A stretch of DNA of 34,523 nucleotides, taken from a virus. The stretch spans positions 1 through 34,523 of the IMG/VR virus record IMGVR_UViG_3300019763_000207. One strand, given 5' to 3'. Below the pieces are notes generated by a model, which had not been told where the DNA came from, made no database searches, and was given only the letters and a program-made list of their open reading frames with translations. A program made the position numbers and the translations under genes. Shown one piece after another: positions 21,564-29,662 of this stretch (position 1 is its first letter; every line of letters starts with the position of its first letter).

Positions 21564-24017
21564 TTAAAAAATTTCTTTGAGCTTTTTGGCAACAATTGGA
21601 GCCACATACTCAACCATAGCTTGTTCGCCTTCTTCAGACGGGTGGAGGTTGTCACGATATAAGCTAGGAGTCTGATCTTGACCGCCTAGTAGAATTGGCC
21701 ACATATCTAACGCCGGTTTCCCTGTGGTGGCGTCCCACCAATTTGGGGTCAGTTCTTGAGCAACTGAGTAGATATGTTCAGTGTTTAAACTTGCATCAGG
21801 GTCTCCTGCGGTGGAAGTCACAGTGGAGGTTTTAGTCATAACTCCGCACTCAAAGCCCGCTGCGTGAACTAGCGACACGCAATTACGGAGTGAGGTCTCG
21901 AAGGCGTCGAAGCCGTTACCATCTTGGTTGGCACCCGCCATAATTAACACTAGTACTCGCTCCACGCCTTGATACTCTGTTAGTAACGCAGGTAGTCTAC
22001 TTTCCATTTGTTGTACTGTATTGCCTCCGATCCCTTTGTTAACCACATCAACCTTAAGCCCGTAAGCATCCTCTATAATACTACTGTAAGTACCTTGGTT
22101 CTGATGTATCATATAGTTAGTAATGGAGTCTCCTACATGGATAACAGTGTAAGTATCCCGAGGGTCTTCTAGGTCAAGTTTGGGTGTTATTGTGACACTG
22201 TCGATAAATCCTTCAGCAGCGCCATTTGTTTTCTGCAAGTAATATCTGCGATTACCTGGTTGGTCTGTTATGGTGGTTCCGCTAGTAACACCAGAGGCTA
22301 CAGTCCTTATCGCTGTACCCAATACAAGCCTTATTGCTTCCGTCAGCGGTTCTGAAATTACATAATCTACCCGTTGGTTAAATACACCATCGGTGCCGGA
22401 CTCTGTTACACTGTTAGAGACACCGTATCTGACATCATTGTAGGAAGCTGCAGTGACATCCCAGTTTACCTCTCCCCAATAGGTTTGATCAGTCGCCTGT
22501 AACTCCCCATCTGCAACGTTGTATTCCATTCGCATGACGTTGAGTTCAGTAATCCCTACTGTAGACAAGTTGCCTAACGATCCTGAGTTCTCTAATACTG
22601 TGAGATCTCCGTTTTCGAAGGAGGGCTCTACATCTAGTAAATTGCCAGTAGAGTCTGTTAAAGACAGCGACAAAATACAACCGAGCAAAGTTTTCTCGTA
22701 TGTTCCGTCGTTATTAAAACTTGCAAGTGTATCAATTGGTAGATTCGCTTTAGGAACTGTAAACGTTTCTGACCTTCCTGCACTTTTCAGGGTGAGTACA
22801 TCACCTACCCTAGATATGTAGCTCTTATGAGCTACACGATCTACGAGCTGAACAGAGGCAGTACATTGGGTCAGCACCCCTGCAACGTTGTGAACGTATT
22901 CTAGATAGCCATCACTGTTAACCCACAGTCTGAAATAATTGTCTACATCAGTAAAACCGGAGATGATAGTGTCGCCACCAGTGGACATAAGGTATACGTC
23001 AAGAAAGAAGTCACCTACCACCTCTCCTTGTGCAGCTAGCAAGTACTTCTGCCCCAGTCCAGAGAAAAGACCAACTACATTTCTGTTAGCAATAGATGGA
23101 GGGATTACAATTAGACTATCAGACCAGTTCGCAGGTGTACCGTCTACAAGTCCACGCAGTTGCACTGCGTGCCCTGTATCTTTTATGAGCGGTATTGTTA
23201 GCGGAGATGTACATGGAGCAGCTTCGCCGCTATTTATACGGTACTCATAGCTGTCAAACACAGTGTCAGCTGAGACTGATATAGTCGCTGTTGATGTATC
23301 TAGTTCCTCCATCGACACTGTGTACACTGCTGTAATCTCAGAACTAGCTGTAGTAGCCATCGTCACACTGAATGCTGTGCTCGATGATGTTTGCCCGTTT
23401 ACTGTCTGTGTATACGAGATGTTGACGATAGACTCAGCGGCTTGGCCTGTGATCTGGTACGTTGAACCTGTGATCGTCGTCGTTACACCGCCTGCAGTGA
23501 CGTTAATCGCTGCACTACTAATCAGGCCAGAGAACGACAGGTCTATTGTGGTGTCAGTCACGCCAACTACTGAATGGGTGACGTTAGGTACAGCCGGTGC
23601 GGTGATGCTAATCACATTACTGGCTACGGATTTAATAGCGCCCTGCACTGCATAGATGTGTAGTTCGTGTGTGGTTTCTGGCACCAATACCAGATCAGTG
23701 CTGGTGAGTGTTGAATTGCCTATTTTGCTGCCGTTGTCCCATATCTCGAAATTGACGGTACTGTCGGGATCGGTCCATGACAGGCTGACGCTATTAAAGA
23801 GTAGATCTGTGTAACTCAGTACCGGCGCGGCCGGTAGTGAAGGGGGGGCTTCGCCGTTTTCTAAAGCCTCAACGCGCGCGAGAAGGTGCTCAAGTGTTGT
23901 GCCTGAGTCAGTGAATACGGTCGAGTGTAGTTCGTTTACGGCATCGACCAGATCTTTACCGGTGCTGACGTGAACTCCGGCGGCGATGGCGGCTTCTTTG
24001 GTATAGAGACGGGGCAT
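21564..24017 (-). CDS. Second tail fibre/appendage with SGNH hydrolase (esterase) domain
   Basis: An 817-aa protein. An N-terminal segment (1-55) is followed by a fibronectin III-like domain (about 59-145), more beta-rich parts, a concanavalin/LamG-like region (about 310-460), and a C-terminal SGNH hydrolase (about 621-817). All four SGNH blocks are visible: GDS with Ser631, GGN with Gly665, GAN with Asn697, and DNLH with Asp789 and His792. Such tail-borne esterases usually remove acetyl or similar groups from surface polysaccharide or LPS, allowing adsorption. It has AGGAG before the ATG and its own late promoter, and interrupts the usual S-V order. Confidence 0.8.
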   Translation of the reverse strand: MPRLYTKEAAIAAGVHVSTGKDLVDAVNELHSTVFTDSGTTLEHLLARVEALENGEAPPSLPAAPVLSYTDLLFNSVSLSWTDPDSTVNFEIWDNGSKIGNSTLTSTDLVLVPETTHELHIYAVQGAIKSVASNVISITAPAVPNVTHSVVGVTDTTIDLSFSGLISSAAINVTAGGVTTTITGSTYQITGQAAESIVNISYTQTVNGQTSSSTAFSVTMATTASSEITAVYTVSMEELDTSTATISVSADTVFDSYEYRINSGEAAPCTSPLTIPLIKDTGHAVQLRGLVDGTPANWSDSLIVIPPSIANRNVVGLFSGLGQKYLLAAQGEVVGDFFLDVYLMSTGGDTIISGFTDVDNYFRLWVNSDGYLEYVHNVAGVLTQCTASVQLVDRVAHKSYISRVGDVLTLKSAGRSETFTVPKANLPIDTLASFNNDGTYEKTLLGCILSLSLTDSTGNLLDVEPSFENGDLTVLENSGSLGNLSTVGITELNVMRMEYNVADGELQATDQTYWGEVNWDVTAASYNDVRYGVSNSVTESGTDGVFNQRVDYVISEPLTEAIRLVLGTAIRTVASGVTSGTTITDQPGNRRYYLQKTNGAAEGFIDSVTITPKLDLEDPRDTYTVIHVGDSITNYMIHQNQGTYSSIIEDAYGLKVDVVNKGIGGNTVQQMESRLPALLTEYQGVERVLVLIMAGANQDGNGFDAFETSLRNCVSLVHAAGFECGVMTKTSTVTSTAGDPDASLNTEHIYSVAQELTPNWWDATTGKPALDMWPILLGGQDQTPSLYRDNLHPSEEGEQAMVEYVAPIVAKKLKEIF

Positions 24018-24054
24018 GGATTGCTCCTGCTAATTAATCGGTATTCATACCGCC

Positions 24055-24113
24055 ATAATGCAGGGGCTGGGGTGGGTTCCACAGTGGGCGTGTGTGTAGA
24101 CCGCCGTTTTACA
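24055..24113 (-). promoter_or_regulatory. Late promoter of the SGNH fibre gene, a copy of the V promoter
   Basis: Dyad TGTAG-N9-TTACA at 24095-24113 (centre 24104), with CATTAT at 24060-24055, 44 nt away. It has exactly the same length (65 nt) to a following ATGAATACCG as the V promoter, where those ten bases begin gene V. Here they open a dead four-codon frame (MNTD, stop) ahead of the fibre's own ribosome site. Confidence 0.75.
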
Positions 24114-24119
24114 TGGGCG

Positions 24120-24563
24120 TTAATTGCCGAGGTGGGCGAGTAAGGCGTCCATGATCATATTTTTATCGGCATCGCTAAAGCCTAGTAGTTGGCGTTGTTC
24201 GTAAGTGACTTCGGGGCCACCTTTTCGCACGCGATCGCGTAGGCCTTCTTGGTGAACGCGGGCGCTGCGGGCGATGCGGCTGTAAAAACCCACGGTTACA
24301 TCGTTCGCGTTGGCACGTTGTTTTAAATATTTGGCGGTGCGCAGTTTAGCAAACATGGCGCGGCGTTTAATACGGCCCTGCTGTTGTTGGAATTTACGTG
24401 GCGCGAAGTCGCTGCCATCGGGGTTTTGTTGGTCTTTGATGCGTTGTTGTTGGCTGCGGCGAAGGTCTCGGGCAATGGTACGCGCTAAGCTGGCCCGTTC
24501 GCCGCTGCTGAGTTTGCCGAGCAGCGGGGTGGCCCAGTTGTTGAGTAATTGTAGGTCGTCCAT
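24120..24563 (-). CDS. S: Tail completion protein gpS
   Basis: A 147-aa homologue of P2 gpS, a phage virion morphogenesis family protein needed to complete the tail. The marks are LASLARTIARDLRRSQQQRI-like helix (residues 20-42), RKFQQQQGRIKRRAMFAKLRTAKYL and a C-terminal helix. Its start overlaps the gpR stop (TAATG). It is the last gene of the O-S late operon, just before the inserted fibre cassette. Confidence 0.9.
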   Translation of the reverse strand: MDDLQLLNNWATPLLGKLSSGERASLARTIARDLRRSQQQRIKDQQNPDGSDFAPRKFQQQQGRIKRRAMFAKLRTAKYLKQRANANDVTVGFYSRIARSARVHQEGLRDRVRKGGPEVTYEQRQLLGFSDADKNMIMDALLAHLGN

Positions 24564-25057
24564 TATCCGTTTCCGCTCTCTATATCACTAGCGCTATCGG
24601 CATAGCCGCGTGTCATTAAAAATCCATCAGCATACAAGGCTTTAAAGAGTGACGGGTCCGGCAGCAGGTATTCTGGCTGGGGCTCGTCTATATGAATCGC
24701 GCTGTAGTGCGTGGCATCGGTGGTATTGACCAGTACACCTTCAGACAGTGGCAGAGTTATCGACAGATCGATTTTGTTGTTGCTGATGATATCCGCTTCG
24801 AATTGGATGGCTGTGGGCTGCAAATCGATTTGGTGTGTGCGTACCCATGCTAGCAATGGCGCAATGATACAGTCGGGGTGGCTGCTTAAATCGGTCACGA
24901 TGACATTGAGGGTGTATTCGTATTGGTAATGCAAACTGGTTTGCGGGCGGCAGCTGATGGTACCGGTGTTGATGTAGATTTGAAGACAGTCGGGGTTGCT
25001 GGTTAAGTGCGGGTTGCTCTGGAGTAGATACGCGCGCAGCGCTTGGGGCTTTTTCAT
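24563..25057 (-). CDS. R: Tail completion protein gpR
   Basis: A 164-aa homologue of P2 gpR, starting MKKPQALRAYLLQSNPHLTSNP behind AGGA. Family marks are the early KKPQ/RAYLL and a central YEYTLNVIVTDLSSHPD segment. It acts with gpS at the head-proximal end of the tail. About 317 nt at its start are also open in the frame of the upstream lipoprotein gene. Confidence 0.88.
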   Translation of the reverse strand: MKKPQALRAYLLQSNPHLTSNPDCLQIYINTGTISCRPQTSLHYQYEYTLNVIVTDLSSHPDCIIAPLLAWVRTHQIDLQPTAIQFEADIISNNKIDLSITLPLSEGVLVNTTDATHYSAIHIDEPQPEYLLPDPSLFKALYADGFLMTRGYADSASDIESGNG

Positions 25058-25343
25058 GGTGTGTTTTTCCTGAGCGTTGTTTGAGTTGAATGTTTTGCAA
25101 TTGACATTGATAGATGGCGTCTACTTGAGCGGCGCAGGCGGCCCAATCATTCTCGATTTGTTCTTGATCAGTTATCAGATCCCCGTTCAGTTCCGGCGCT
25201 GTTGGGCTGAGTGTGCAAGGTGTTACGAGCGGACAGGTACTGTCGATATTGATCAGCACCGGTGATAGCGGGGCGCTGGCGCAGCCGCTTAACCACGTTA
25301 GGCAACTGAGTAGCAGCCCAATTTTTATAGTCGTCGTTTTCAC
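24741..25343 (-). CDS. lysC: Outer-membrane spanin lipoprotein (LysC/Rz1-like), unusually long
   Basis: A lipoprotein starting with GTG at 25343 (AGGAGA 8 nt upstream), out of frame inside lysB, as is normal for Rz/Rz1-type pairs. The lipobox LSGC puts the lipidated Cys at residue 21. The first 85 residues have the usual Cys-rich form (CPLVTPC, ENDWAACAAQVDAIYQC). P2 LysC is 96 aa, but here no stop appears and the frame runs on to 200 aa, 317 nt into gpR, with a Pro/Gln/His-rich tail. Either the tail is translated or it is a by-product of gpR codons. It fuses inner and outer membranes at the end of lysis together with LysB. Confidence 0.7.
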   Translation of the reverse strand: MKTTTIKIGLLLSCLTWLSGCASAPLSPVLINIDSTCPLVTPCTLSPTAPELNGDLITDQEQIENDWAACAAQVDAIYQCQLQNIQLKQRSGKTHHEKAPSAARVSTPEQPALNQQPRLSSNLHQHRYHQLPPANQFALPIRIHPQCHRDRFKQPPRLYHCAIASMGTHTPNRFAAHSHPIRSGYHQQQQNRSVDNSATV

Positions 25344-25605
25344 GTTGTAATCTCCTGATGGTGTTTTTTGATTGGTTAATGGTGGCGATTAGTGCCGATT
25401 GTTGCTGTTGCAGATGTTGTTGCGCCATGACGCGATCGTTGGCGGCTTTGGCAATCGCGGTAACGGCGGTTTGGTACGCGGTGAGCTGCTCGGTTTGCTG
25501 ACCTGTTTTTGTTTGTAAATCCAATATGATGTTGTATTGCCAGACGCTTATCCCAACAAAGGAGAGCAGTAATAGAGCAAACGGGGCGAGCAGGCGTAGG
25601 CTCAT
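25168..25605 (-). CDS. lysB: Inner-membrane spanin (LysB/Rz-like)
   Basis: A 145-aa protein from the ATG at 25605, which overlaps the endolysin stop; the frame stays open upstream only across endolysin codons. One N-terminal membrane anchor (SLRLLAPFALLLLSFVGISVW) is followed by a long coiled coil (Gln-rich, about 30-100), the classic i-spanin form. The o-spanin gene starts inside it. Together they disrupt the outer membrane after the endolysin has cut the wall. Confidence 0.85.
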   Translation of the reverse strand: MSLRLLAPFALLLLSFVGISVWQYNIILDLQTKTGQQTEQLTAYQTAVTAIAKAANDRVMAQQHLQQQQSALIATINQSKNTIRRLQRENDDYKNWAATQLPNVVKRLRQRPAITGADQYRQYLSARNTLHTQPNSAGTERGSDN

Positions 25606-26420
25606 GCGGTGGCCTGCTGATCGGCTAATGCGGCGGTGTACGCGGTGGCTAATCGGGTGTCGTATTTGTTGTTGCGGTAGCCGGGGCCGTTGTAGCCTTT
25701 GGCGAATGCGGCCCATTCCTGTTTTTGCAATGCGATTTTTAATACAGGATCGGCATTTACAAAGCGCACAAACGCATCCAGCTGATGGCCTTCACTCATT
25801 TCCATTTGCGAGACAAAATCAGTAATGCTTGTGTAACCCAAGCGCTTCCAGTGATAGCCCATAATCTGAAACATGCCCCAGCTGCACGATTCTAGCGCGC
25901 TGGTTGCGTGTATTTTTTGGGCCTCAGTTAAACGAATCCATTCACCAGCCCCGCCTGTGTAGCCGCCTGCGTCGCGGTTGACTAGGTTGCTGTGTTTTTG
26001 TTCGTGATATTTAAGTTGCGAGTTGGTAATGCCGTGGACGAGCAGACGGCGGCGCATGACGTGGCGCTCGTATAATATTTTGGGGCGACCGGCATTATCA
26101 AAACCGCTGTGTTTGCTCTCGATGCGGCGCACGGCGGCAATGGTGGCTAGATCCACACCCAGCGCGCTAGCGGCGATGGTTAAATTGGACTCACTGAGCA
26201 GATGGCTGGTATCGCGTTTAAGCAGGGCGGACATCGTTTTTGGCCCAACAATCGCATCGATCACGAGGTTGGCCGCCGCTTGTAAATCCATGACAGCGCG
26301 GGCGGTGGCGTTATCAAACGTGCCGTGTTCGTAAGTATCGACGGCTAAATACTTTGCATTTAGCAAACGCGCTTGCAGCAGGGCGACATCGTTACCGGTG
26401 TTACCTGTTTTTAGGATCAT
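25602..26420 (-). CDS. Endolysin: PG-binding domain plus N-acetylmuramidase (DUF3380)
   Basis: A 272-aa endolysin. Residues about 5-68 are a peptidoglycan-binding domain (TGNDVALLQARLLNAKY, DNATARAVMDLQAA, DAIVGPKTMSAL). Residues about 80-270 are the DUF3380 muramidase: AAVRRIESKHSGFD (candidate catalytic Glu), ILYERHVMRRRL, and SWGMFQIMGYHWKRLGY. There is no signal peptide, so it needs a holin to reach the wall. AGGAG is 8 nt before the ATG. It is not P2's LysA type, so the lysis module is mosaic. Confidence 0.9.
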   Translation of the reverse strand: MILKTGNTGNDVALLQARLLNAKYLAVDTYEHGTFDNATARAVMDLQAAANLVIDAIVGPKTMSALLKRDTSHLLSESNLTIAASALGVDLATIAAVRRIESKHSGFDNAGRPKILYERHVMRRRLLVHGITNSQLKYHEQKHSNLVNRDAGGYTGGAGEWIRLTEAQKIHATSALESCSWGMFQIMGYHWKRLGYTSITDFVSQMEMSEGHQLDAFVRFVNADPVLKIALQKQEWAAFAKGYNGPGYRNNKYDTRLATAYTAALADQQATA

Positions 26421-26716
26421 GATTTAACCTCCGATAAGATGGTTTTGCCGGTGCGTATAATGGCGGCGACGTTACCGCGGGCATAAAAAACCAGTGCCGC
26501 GATAAAACACAGCAGCAGTACGCCCGCAGGGTGCAAGCTGGCGGCAGTGATGCGGCCGGTTAGTAGCGCGAGGGTGAGTGCACCAGTAATAACGATAACC
26601 GCGTAGGCGACGGCACTAATGCCGCGTTTAAAGGTGCTGCCCTTGCGTTGGTAAAACATAAGCCGCGCGCAGGTGGCGGCGCTGACAGCACAGACCAGCA
26701 CATCGACAATGTTCAT
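26417..26716 (-). CDS. Holin, 3-TM type
   Basis: A 99-aa protein with three hydrophobic segments (about 4-19, 34-55, 65-80) and a basic C-terminus, matching the 3-TM phage holin family found in P2-like lysis cassettes. It overlaps the previous gene (ATGA-type) and the endolysin by 4 nt. It is expected to open the inner membrane and set lysis timing, possibly with the neighbouring second holin-like gene. Confidence 0.78.
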   Translation of the reverse strand: MNIVDVLVCAVSAATCARLMFYQRKGSTFKRGISAVAYAVIVITGALTLALLTGRITAASLHPAGVLLLCFIAALVFYARGNVAAIIRTGKTILSEVKS

Positions 26717-27063
26717 TTTTTGAATCCTTTAATTAAGTTGCTGATGTCCAGCCCTTCCGCGTGTTTAAGAATGGGCTGGCTGAGGGTGACGCACAGCAGG
26801 CCGCCTAAGAATCCGGCAACACCGCTTTCTTGTATAAAAGTATTGCTGGTGATTTCTGGGGCTAGCATGTAACCCACGGCTAGGCTGATGATTAAGTACA
26901 GCAGACGCATCCAGATGCTGACCTCGCGTGCTGATAAGACGAATAATGTTGCACCCGCAAACGCACCAATTAACGCGTTGGCATCTACATCCAGCAATAA
27001 GCTGGCGGTGCCCACGGTGGCGGTGGCGGCGACGGCGACTACGGTGGTGCTCGGTTCGGCCAT
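26713..27063 (-). CDS. Second holin-like membrane protein
   Basis: A 116-aa protein from the ATG at 27063; the longer open frame would overlap gpX and has no ribosome site. There are three hydrophobic stretches (about 20-42, 48-68, 82-98) and a short basic tail, matching the putative phage holin family that sits next to gpX in P2-like phages. Having two holin-like genes in a row suggests a holin and antiholin or a heteromeric pore. Confidence 0.75.
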   Translation of the reverse strand: MAEPSTTVVAVAATATVGTASLLLDVDANALIGAFAGATLFVLSAREVSIWMRLLYLIISLAVGYMLAPEITSNTFIQESGVAGFLGGLLCVTLSQPILKHAEGLDISNLIKGFKK

Positions 27064-27067
27064 TGTT

Positions 27068-27283
27068 TTAATCCCAAAGACTGACGCGCGTTTGCGCGGG
27101 TGTGGTGGTGAGTTCAATGCTGGGCAGTGTGATAAGCGTGCCCAACGGTAAATAGGGGCCAAGTTCGCATAGCCCAGCATTGGCGTTGTAGACCGCCTCG
27201 GTCACGATGGCGGTGCGGCCATAATGGCGTTGGCAAATTAAATCGACCGTGTCGCCCTGTTGGCTTCGGTGCTGGGTGGCCAT
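27068..27283 (-). CDS. X: Tail protein gpX
   Basis: A 71-aa homologue of P2 gpX, an essential small tail protein with a LysM-like fold. The marks are QQGDTVDLICQRHYGRT and LPLGTLITLPSI. Its start overlaps the gpL stop (TAATG). In P2-like phages it sits between the head genes and lysis genes, as here. Confidence 0.92.
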   Translation of the reverse strand: MATQHRSQQGDTVDLICQRHYGRTAIVTEAVYNANAGLCELGPYLPLGTLITLPSIELTTTPAQTRVSLWD

Positions 27284-27747
27284 TAGATCAACTCAACCGT
27301 GGTGCGTTGGGCACCAATAATGGCGCGGATAGCGATTAACGCGTTGCGGCGATAATGGCCCACGGTTTCGTCGAGCTCGTCCGCACGTTGACTGCCGGTT
27401 AGGGTGCTGTCGTAGTCACGATATTGCTCGGTTAAGTCAGCTTTGGCGTAGTTAAAAACAGCGCGCTCGTATAGCCCTAGGTTGATACTGGTACCGCCCA
27501 CTTCTTCAGCGGGTACACCATTAAGCGTGGGATACCCTTTTTCTCTTTGAGTACGTGCCCACAAGGCTAGATCGCTGTTGACTTCGATAATGGCGTTAGT
27601 GAGGGCGTGTTTTGCACGCGACGGGGTGATGCTGTCGTTTAAGCGAACGGCCTCACGAAAGCGAGTAACGGATACCGCCGGGTAAAACTCAAAATTTGTG
27701 ATGTCCGGCTCGACCGGTGTGGGTGTGTTGGCGATAAACGCTGACAT
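27283..27747 (-). CDS. L: Head completion protein gpL
   Basis: A 154-aa homologue of P2 gpL, which finishes the DNA-filled head so the tail can attach. Typical segments are VSVTRFREAVRLNDSITPSRAKHAL and GLYERAVFNYAKADLTEQYRDYDST (read in shortened form). It has GAGGTG upstream. It is separated from M by 122 nt that can fold strongly. Confidence 0.92.
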   Translation of the reverse strand: MSAFIANTPTPVEPDITNFEFYPAVSVTRFREAVRLNDSITPSRAKHALTNAIIEVNSDLALWARTQREKGYPTLNGVPAEEVGGTSINLGLYERAVFNYAKADLTEQYRDYDSTLTGSQRADELDETVGHYRRNALIAIRAIIGAQRTTVELI

Positions 27748-27781
27748 AGTTCACCTCGTTTTGTTAAGCACCCGCGTAGGT

Positions 27782-27850
27782 TGAGCGGTGGTCGGTGGTG
27801 TTGCTGTTCAGATTCCGTTGCCGGGGCTGCAGCTAACCACCGAGCCGCTC
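27782..27850. repeat. Long imperfect inverted repeat between M and L
   Basis: TGAGCGG-TGGT-CGGTGGT (27782-27799) pairs with ACCACCG-AG-CCGCTCA (27835-27850), two 7-bp blocks around a small internal loop, enclosing about 35 nt. The - strand mRNA of the O-S operon would fold here. There is no T-run. It may be an mRNA processing or stability element. Confidence 0.5.
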
Positions 27851-27869
27851 AGGTGCGAGGGACGCTCGG

Positions 27870-28541
27870 TTAAGCGGCTGAGTCTGGGAACTCGGCGGCT
27901 AGGTTCTTTAATTGCCGTTCTAGTTTTTCAATCGGTTTTTTGACGCCGGCACGCTCATCCAAACTGAGTGCCGTGCGTAGGTGATTGAGCGCTGTTTCTG
28001 GTTGCTGAGCTTGCAGTGCTTCGTCTAAACCCAGTGCTTTGTGTAGTTTTGCGCGTACCTGGTCGGGCATGTCTTGTGCAGCGGTGAGCTGCTCGGTTGC
28101 CAGCAGTGTGGCCAGTGGTAGCGAGCTTTTTAGCGCGGCATCTGCGATTTCTTCGGCTATCACGCAAGCGGTGCTGCGCTGGAACTGGTCGGGCATGGTT
28201 AAGCCGTGGCGAATAGCGTAGGTTGCCATTTCTAGCGCTTGGCCGTAGTGGCCCGCATCGATGGTCCACAACATGGTGGTCATGAATACATCATCGGCCG
28301 CGCCTGAATCGGCTGCGATTACACCTTCGATATACGGGCGGTATTCGGGTAGCAGTTCTTCTTTTCGAGCGCACTTGCTCACAATGCTTTGAATCGCTTT
28401 AAGTTGCTGCTTGTGCTCGTAGAGCTGCGCGAGCATGAGTTCGTATTGTGATGCGTCGGGGCGAATCCCTGACTCGGCAGCGGCGGTCGCTTCTTGTTCG
28501 GCTTTTATGCGCATCATGTGTTTGCGGGCTGGTGATAACAT
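27870..28541 (-). CDS. M: Terminase small subunit gpM
   Basis: A 223-aa homologue of P2 gpM, the endonuclease/DNA-recognition subunit that works with gpP at cos. The beginning MLSPARKHMMRIKAEQEA and MLWTIDAGHYGQALEMATYAIRHGL are diagnostic (each read in shortened form). GAGGGA precedes the ATG. It lies after the capsid gene with a short GC-rich hairpin (CCCCGC/GCGGGG, 28570-28591) between. Confidence 0.93.
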   Translation of the reverse strand: MLSPARKHMMRIKAEQEATAAAESGIRPDASQYELMLAQLYEHKQQLKAIQSIVSKCARKEELLPEYRPYIEGVIAADSGAADDVFMTTMLWTIDAGHYGQALEMATYAIRHGLTMPDQFQRSTACVIAEEIADAALKSSLPLATLLATEQLTAAQDMPDQVRAKLHKALGLDEALQAQQPETALNHLRTALSLDERAGVKKPIEKLERQLKNLAAEFPDSAA

Positions 28542-28603
28542 GTGATTTGTCCCTCAAATCGGTGAGTGGCCCCGCCTGTTGTAGCGCGGGGTTTTCTGCA
28601 GGC

Positions 28604-29611
28604 TTAGGCTAGTGTGATGTTCTCGATCAAACAGCCACAGCCGTAGTCTTCGATGCCAAACCAGTCGTTGGATGATTCGTAGTTTTCGATGCGGTCGCGT
28701 TTTGGGTTGTCCATGATGTGACGGCGGCGCGTGCCTTCTTGGTAGTACATAGATAGGTTGTCCAGGCGAGTGATCATGATTTTGCCCGCTGGGACAAACG
28801 GCACACGAACTGCTGGCAGTCCGCCCACGCGTTTTTGGCTGATGATCATATCCGTGGCCATCATTTCGCTAGCCGGTTGCGCTTGGTTAACCAATGGGAA
28901 ATATTTATCGTGCAGTAGGTCACGGCCCATGATGGCAACCAATGATGTATCTTCTTGGTACCACGGCTCAATTAAGTTGCTGACGGCATCCATGACAAGT
29001 GCATCTAGGTTTTCGTAGTCTTTACCGGCACCAATTTCTACTTTATTGCTGGATGCAACGACCTCAGATAATACGCGCGCAGGTGAATCTTGGCGGTAGC
29101 GCTCTAACCAACCGATATTCACATCTTGTAACAGTGGATTAGCACCAATATCTGAATCAACCGCGTAACTGGTACCATTAAATGCAATCGTGATGCGGTC
29201 CAGTGCTTGGCGACGGATAATCGCGTTACGTAGTCGCGCTTGGAAGTCGGGGAACTTGGCCCACATATCAATTGTTGCGTAACGAATGTGTGTGTCGCTG
29301 TTGTTTTGGCGGCAGTAGTAATCGTTGCTATCCAGTGTTAATGGGTCTTTTGTTTGACGATCACCGGCCGTAGTATCGGTGTTGCTGGCGATAGGGCCGC
29401 CCACCCCTAGGCCCAGCTTTTGTCCTTGCTGTTCTGTTACGCCAATGATGTTGATTTTGTTTAAAAACTCGCTGGATTCCTGCATTTTGGTTTCGAGCGT
29501 TTGTTGTACTGTAGGCGCGACGGCAAATTTAACCGTTGCATCGTCTACGCCGTTCAGCTGTGCGATCTGCTGCGCGTAGGCGTTAAATAGTTTGCGTGTT
29601 TCGTTTCTCAT
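28604..29611 (-). CDS. N: Major capsid protein gpN
   Basis: A 335-aa homologue of P2 gpN, which forms the icosahedral shell and is processed by gpO. It begins MRNETRKLFNAYAQQIAQLNGV and has the typical GVTEQQGQKLGLGVGGPIASNTDT segment (read in shortened form). Its length is near P2 (357 aa). A GGAG ribosome site precedes the ATG. Confidence 0.95.
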   Translation of the reverse strand: MRNETRKLFNAYAQQIAQLNGVDDATVKFAVAPTVQQTLETKMQESSEFLNKINIIGVTEQQGQKLGLGVGGPIASNTDTTAGDRQTKDPLTLDSNDYYCRQNNSDTHIRYATIDMWAKFPDFQARLRNAIIRRQALDRITIAFNGTSYAVDSDIGANPLLQDVNIGWLERYRQDSPARVLSEVVASSNKVEIGAGKDYENLDALVMDAVSNLIEPWYQEDTSLVAIMGRDLLHDKYFPLVNQAQPASEMMATDMIISQKRVGGLPAVRVPFVPAGKIMITRLDNLSMYYQEGTRRRHIMDNPKRDRIENYESSNDWFGIEDYGCGCLIENITLA

Positions 29612-29662
29612 GGTGGAGCTCCGTTTATCTGATCCGGTTGTGTTCTCGTTGTGCGGGCTGGG

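Noticed and set aside
25606-25716. 182-aa version of LysB
   Set aside because: The extra N-terminus is Arg/His-rich out-of-frame endolysin sequence; the membrane anchor starts at 25605.
26713-27180. 155-aa version of the second holin
   Set aside because: The first 39 codons overlap gpX in another frame and do not resemble a holin; the ATG at 27063 fits.
28570-28591. Hairpin between N and M as a terminator
   Set aside because: CCCCGC/GCGGGG stem has no T-run on the transcribed (-) side; at most a stability or processing element.
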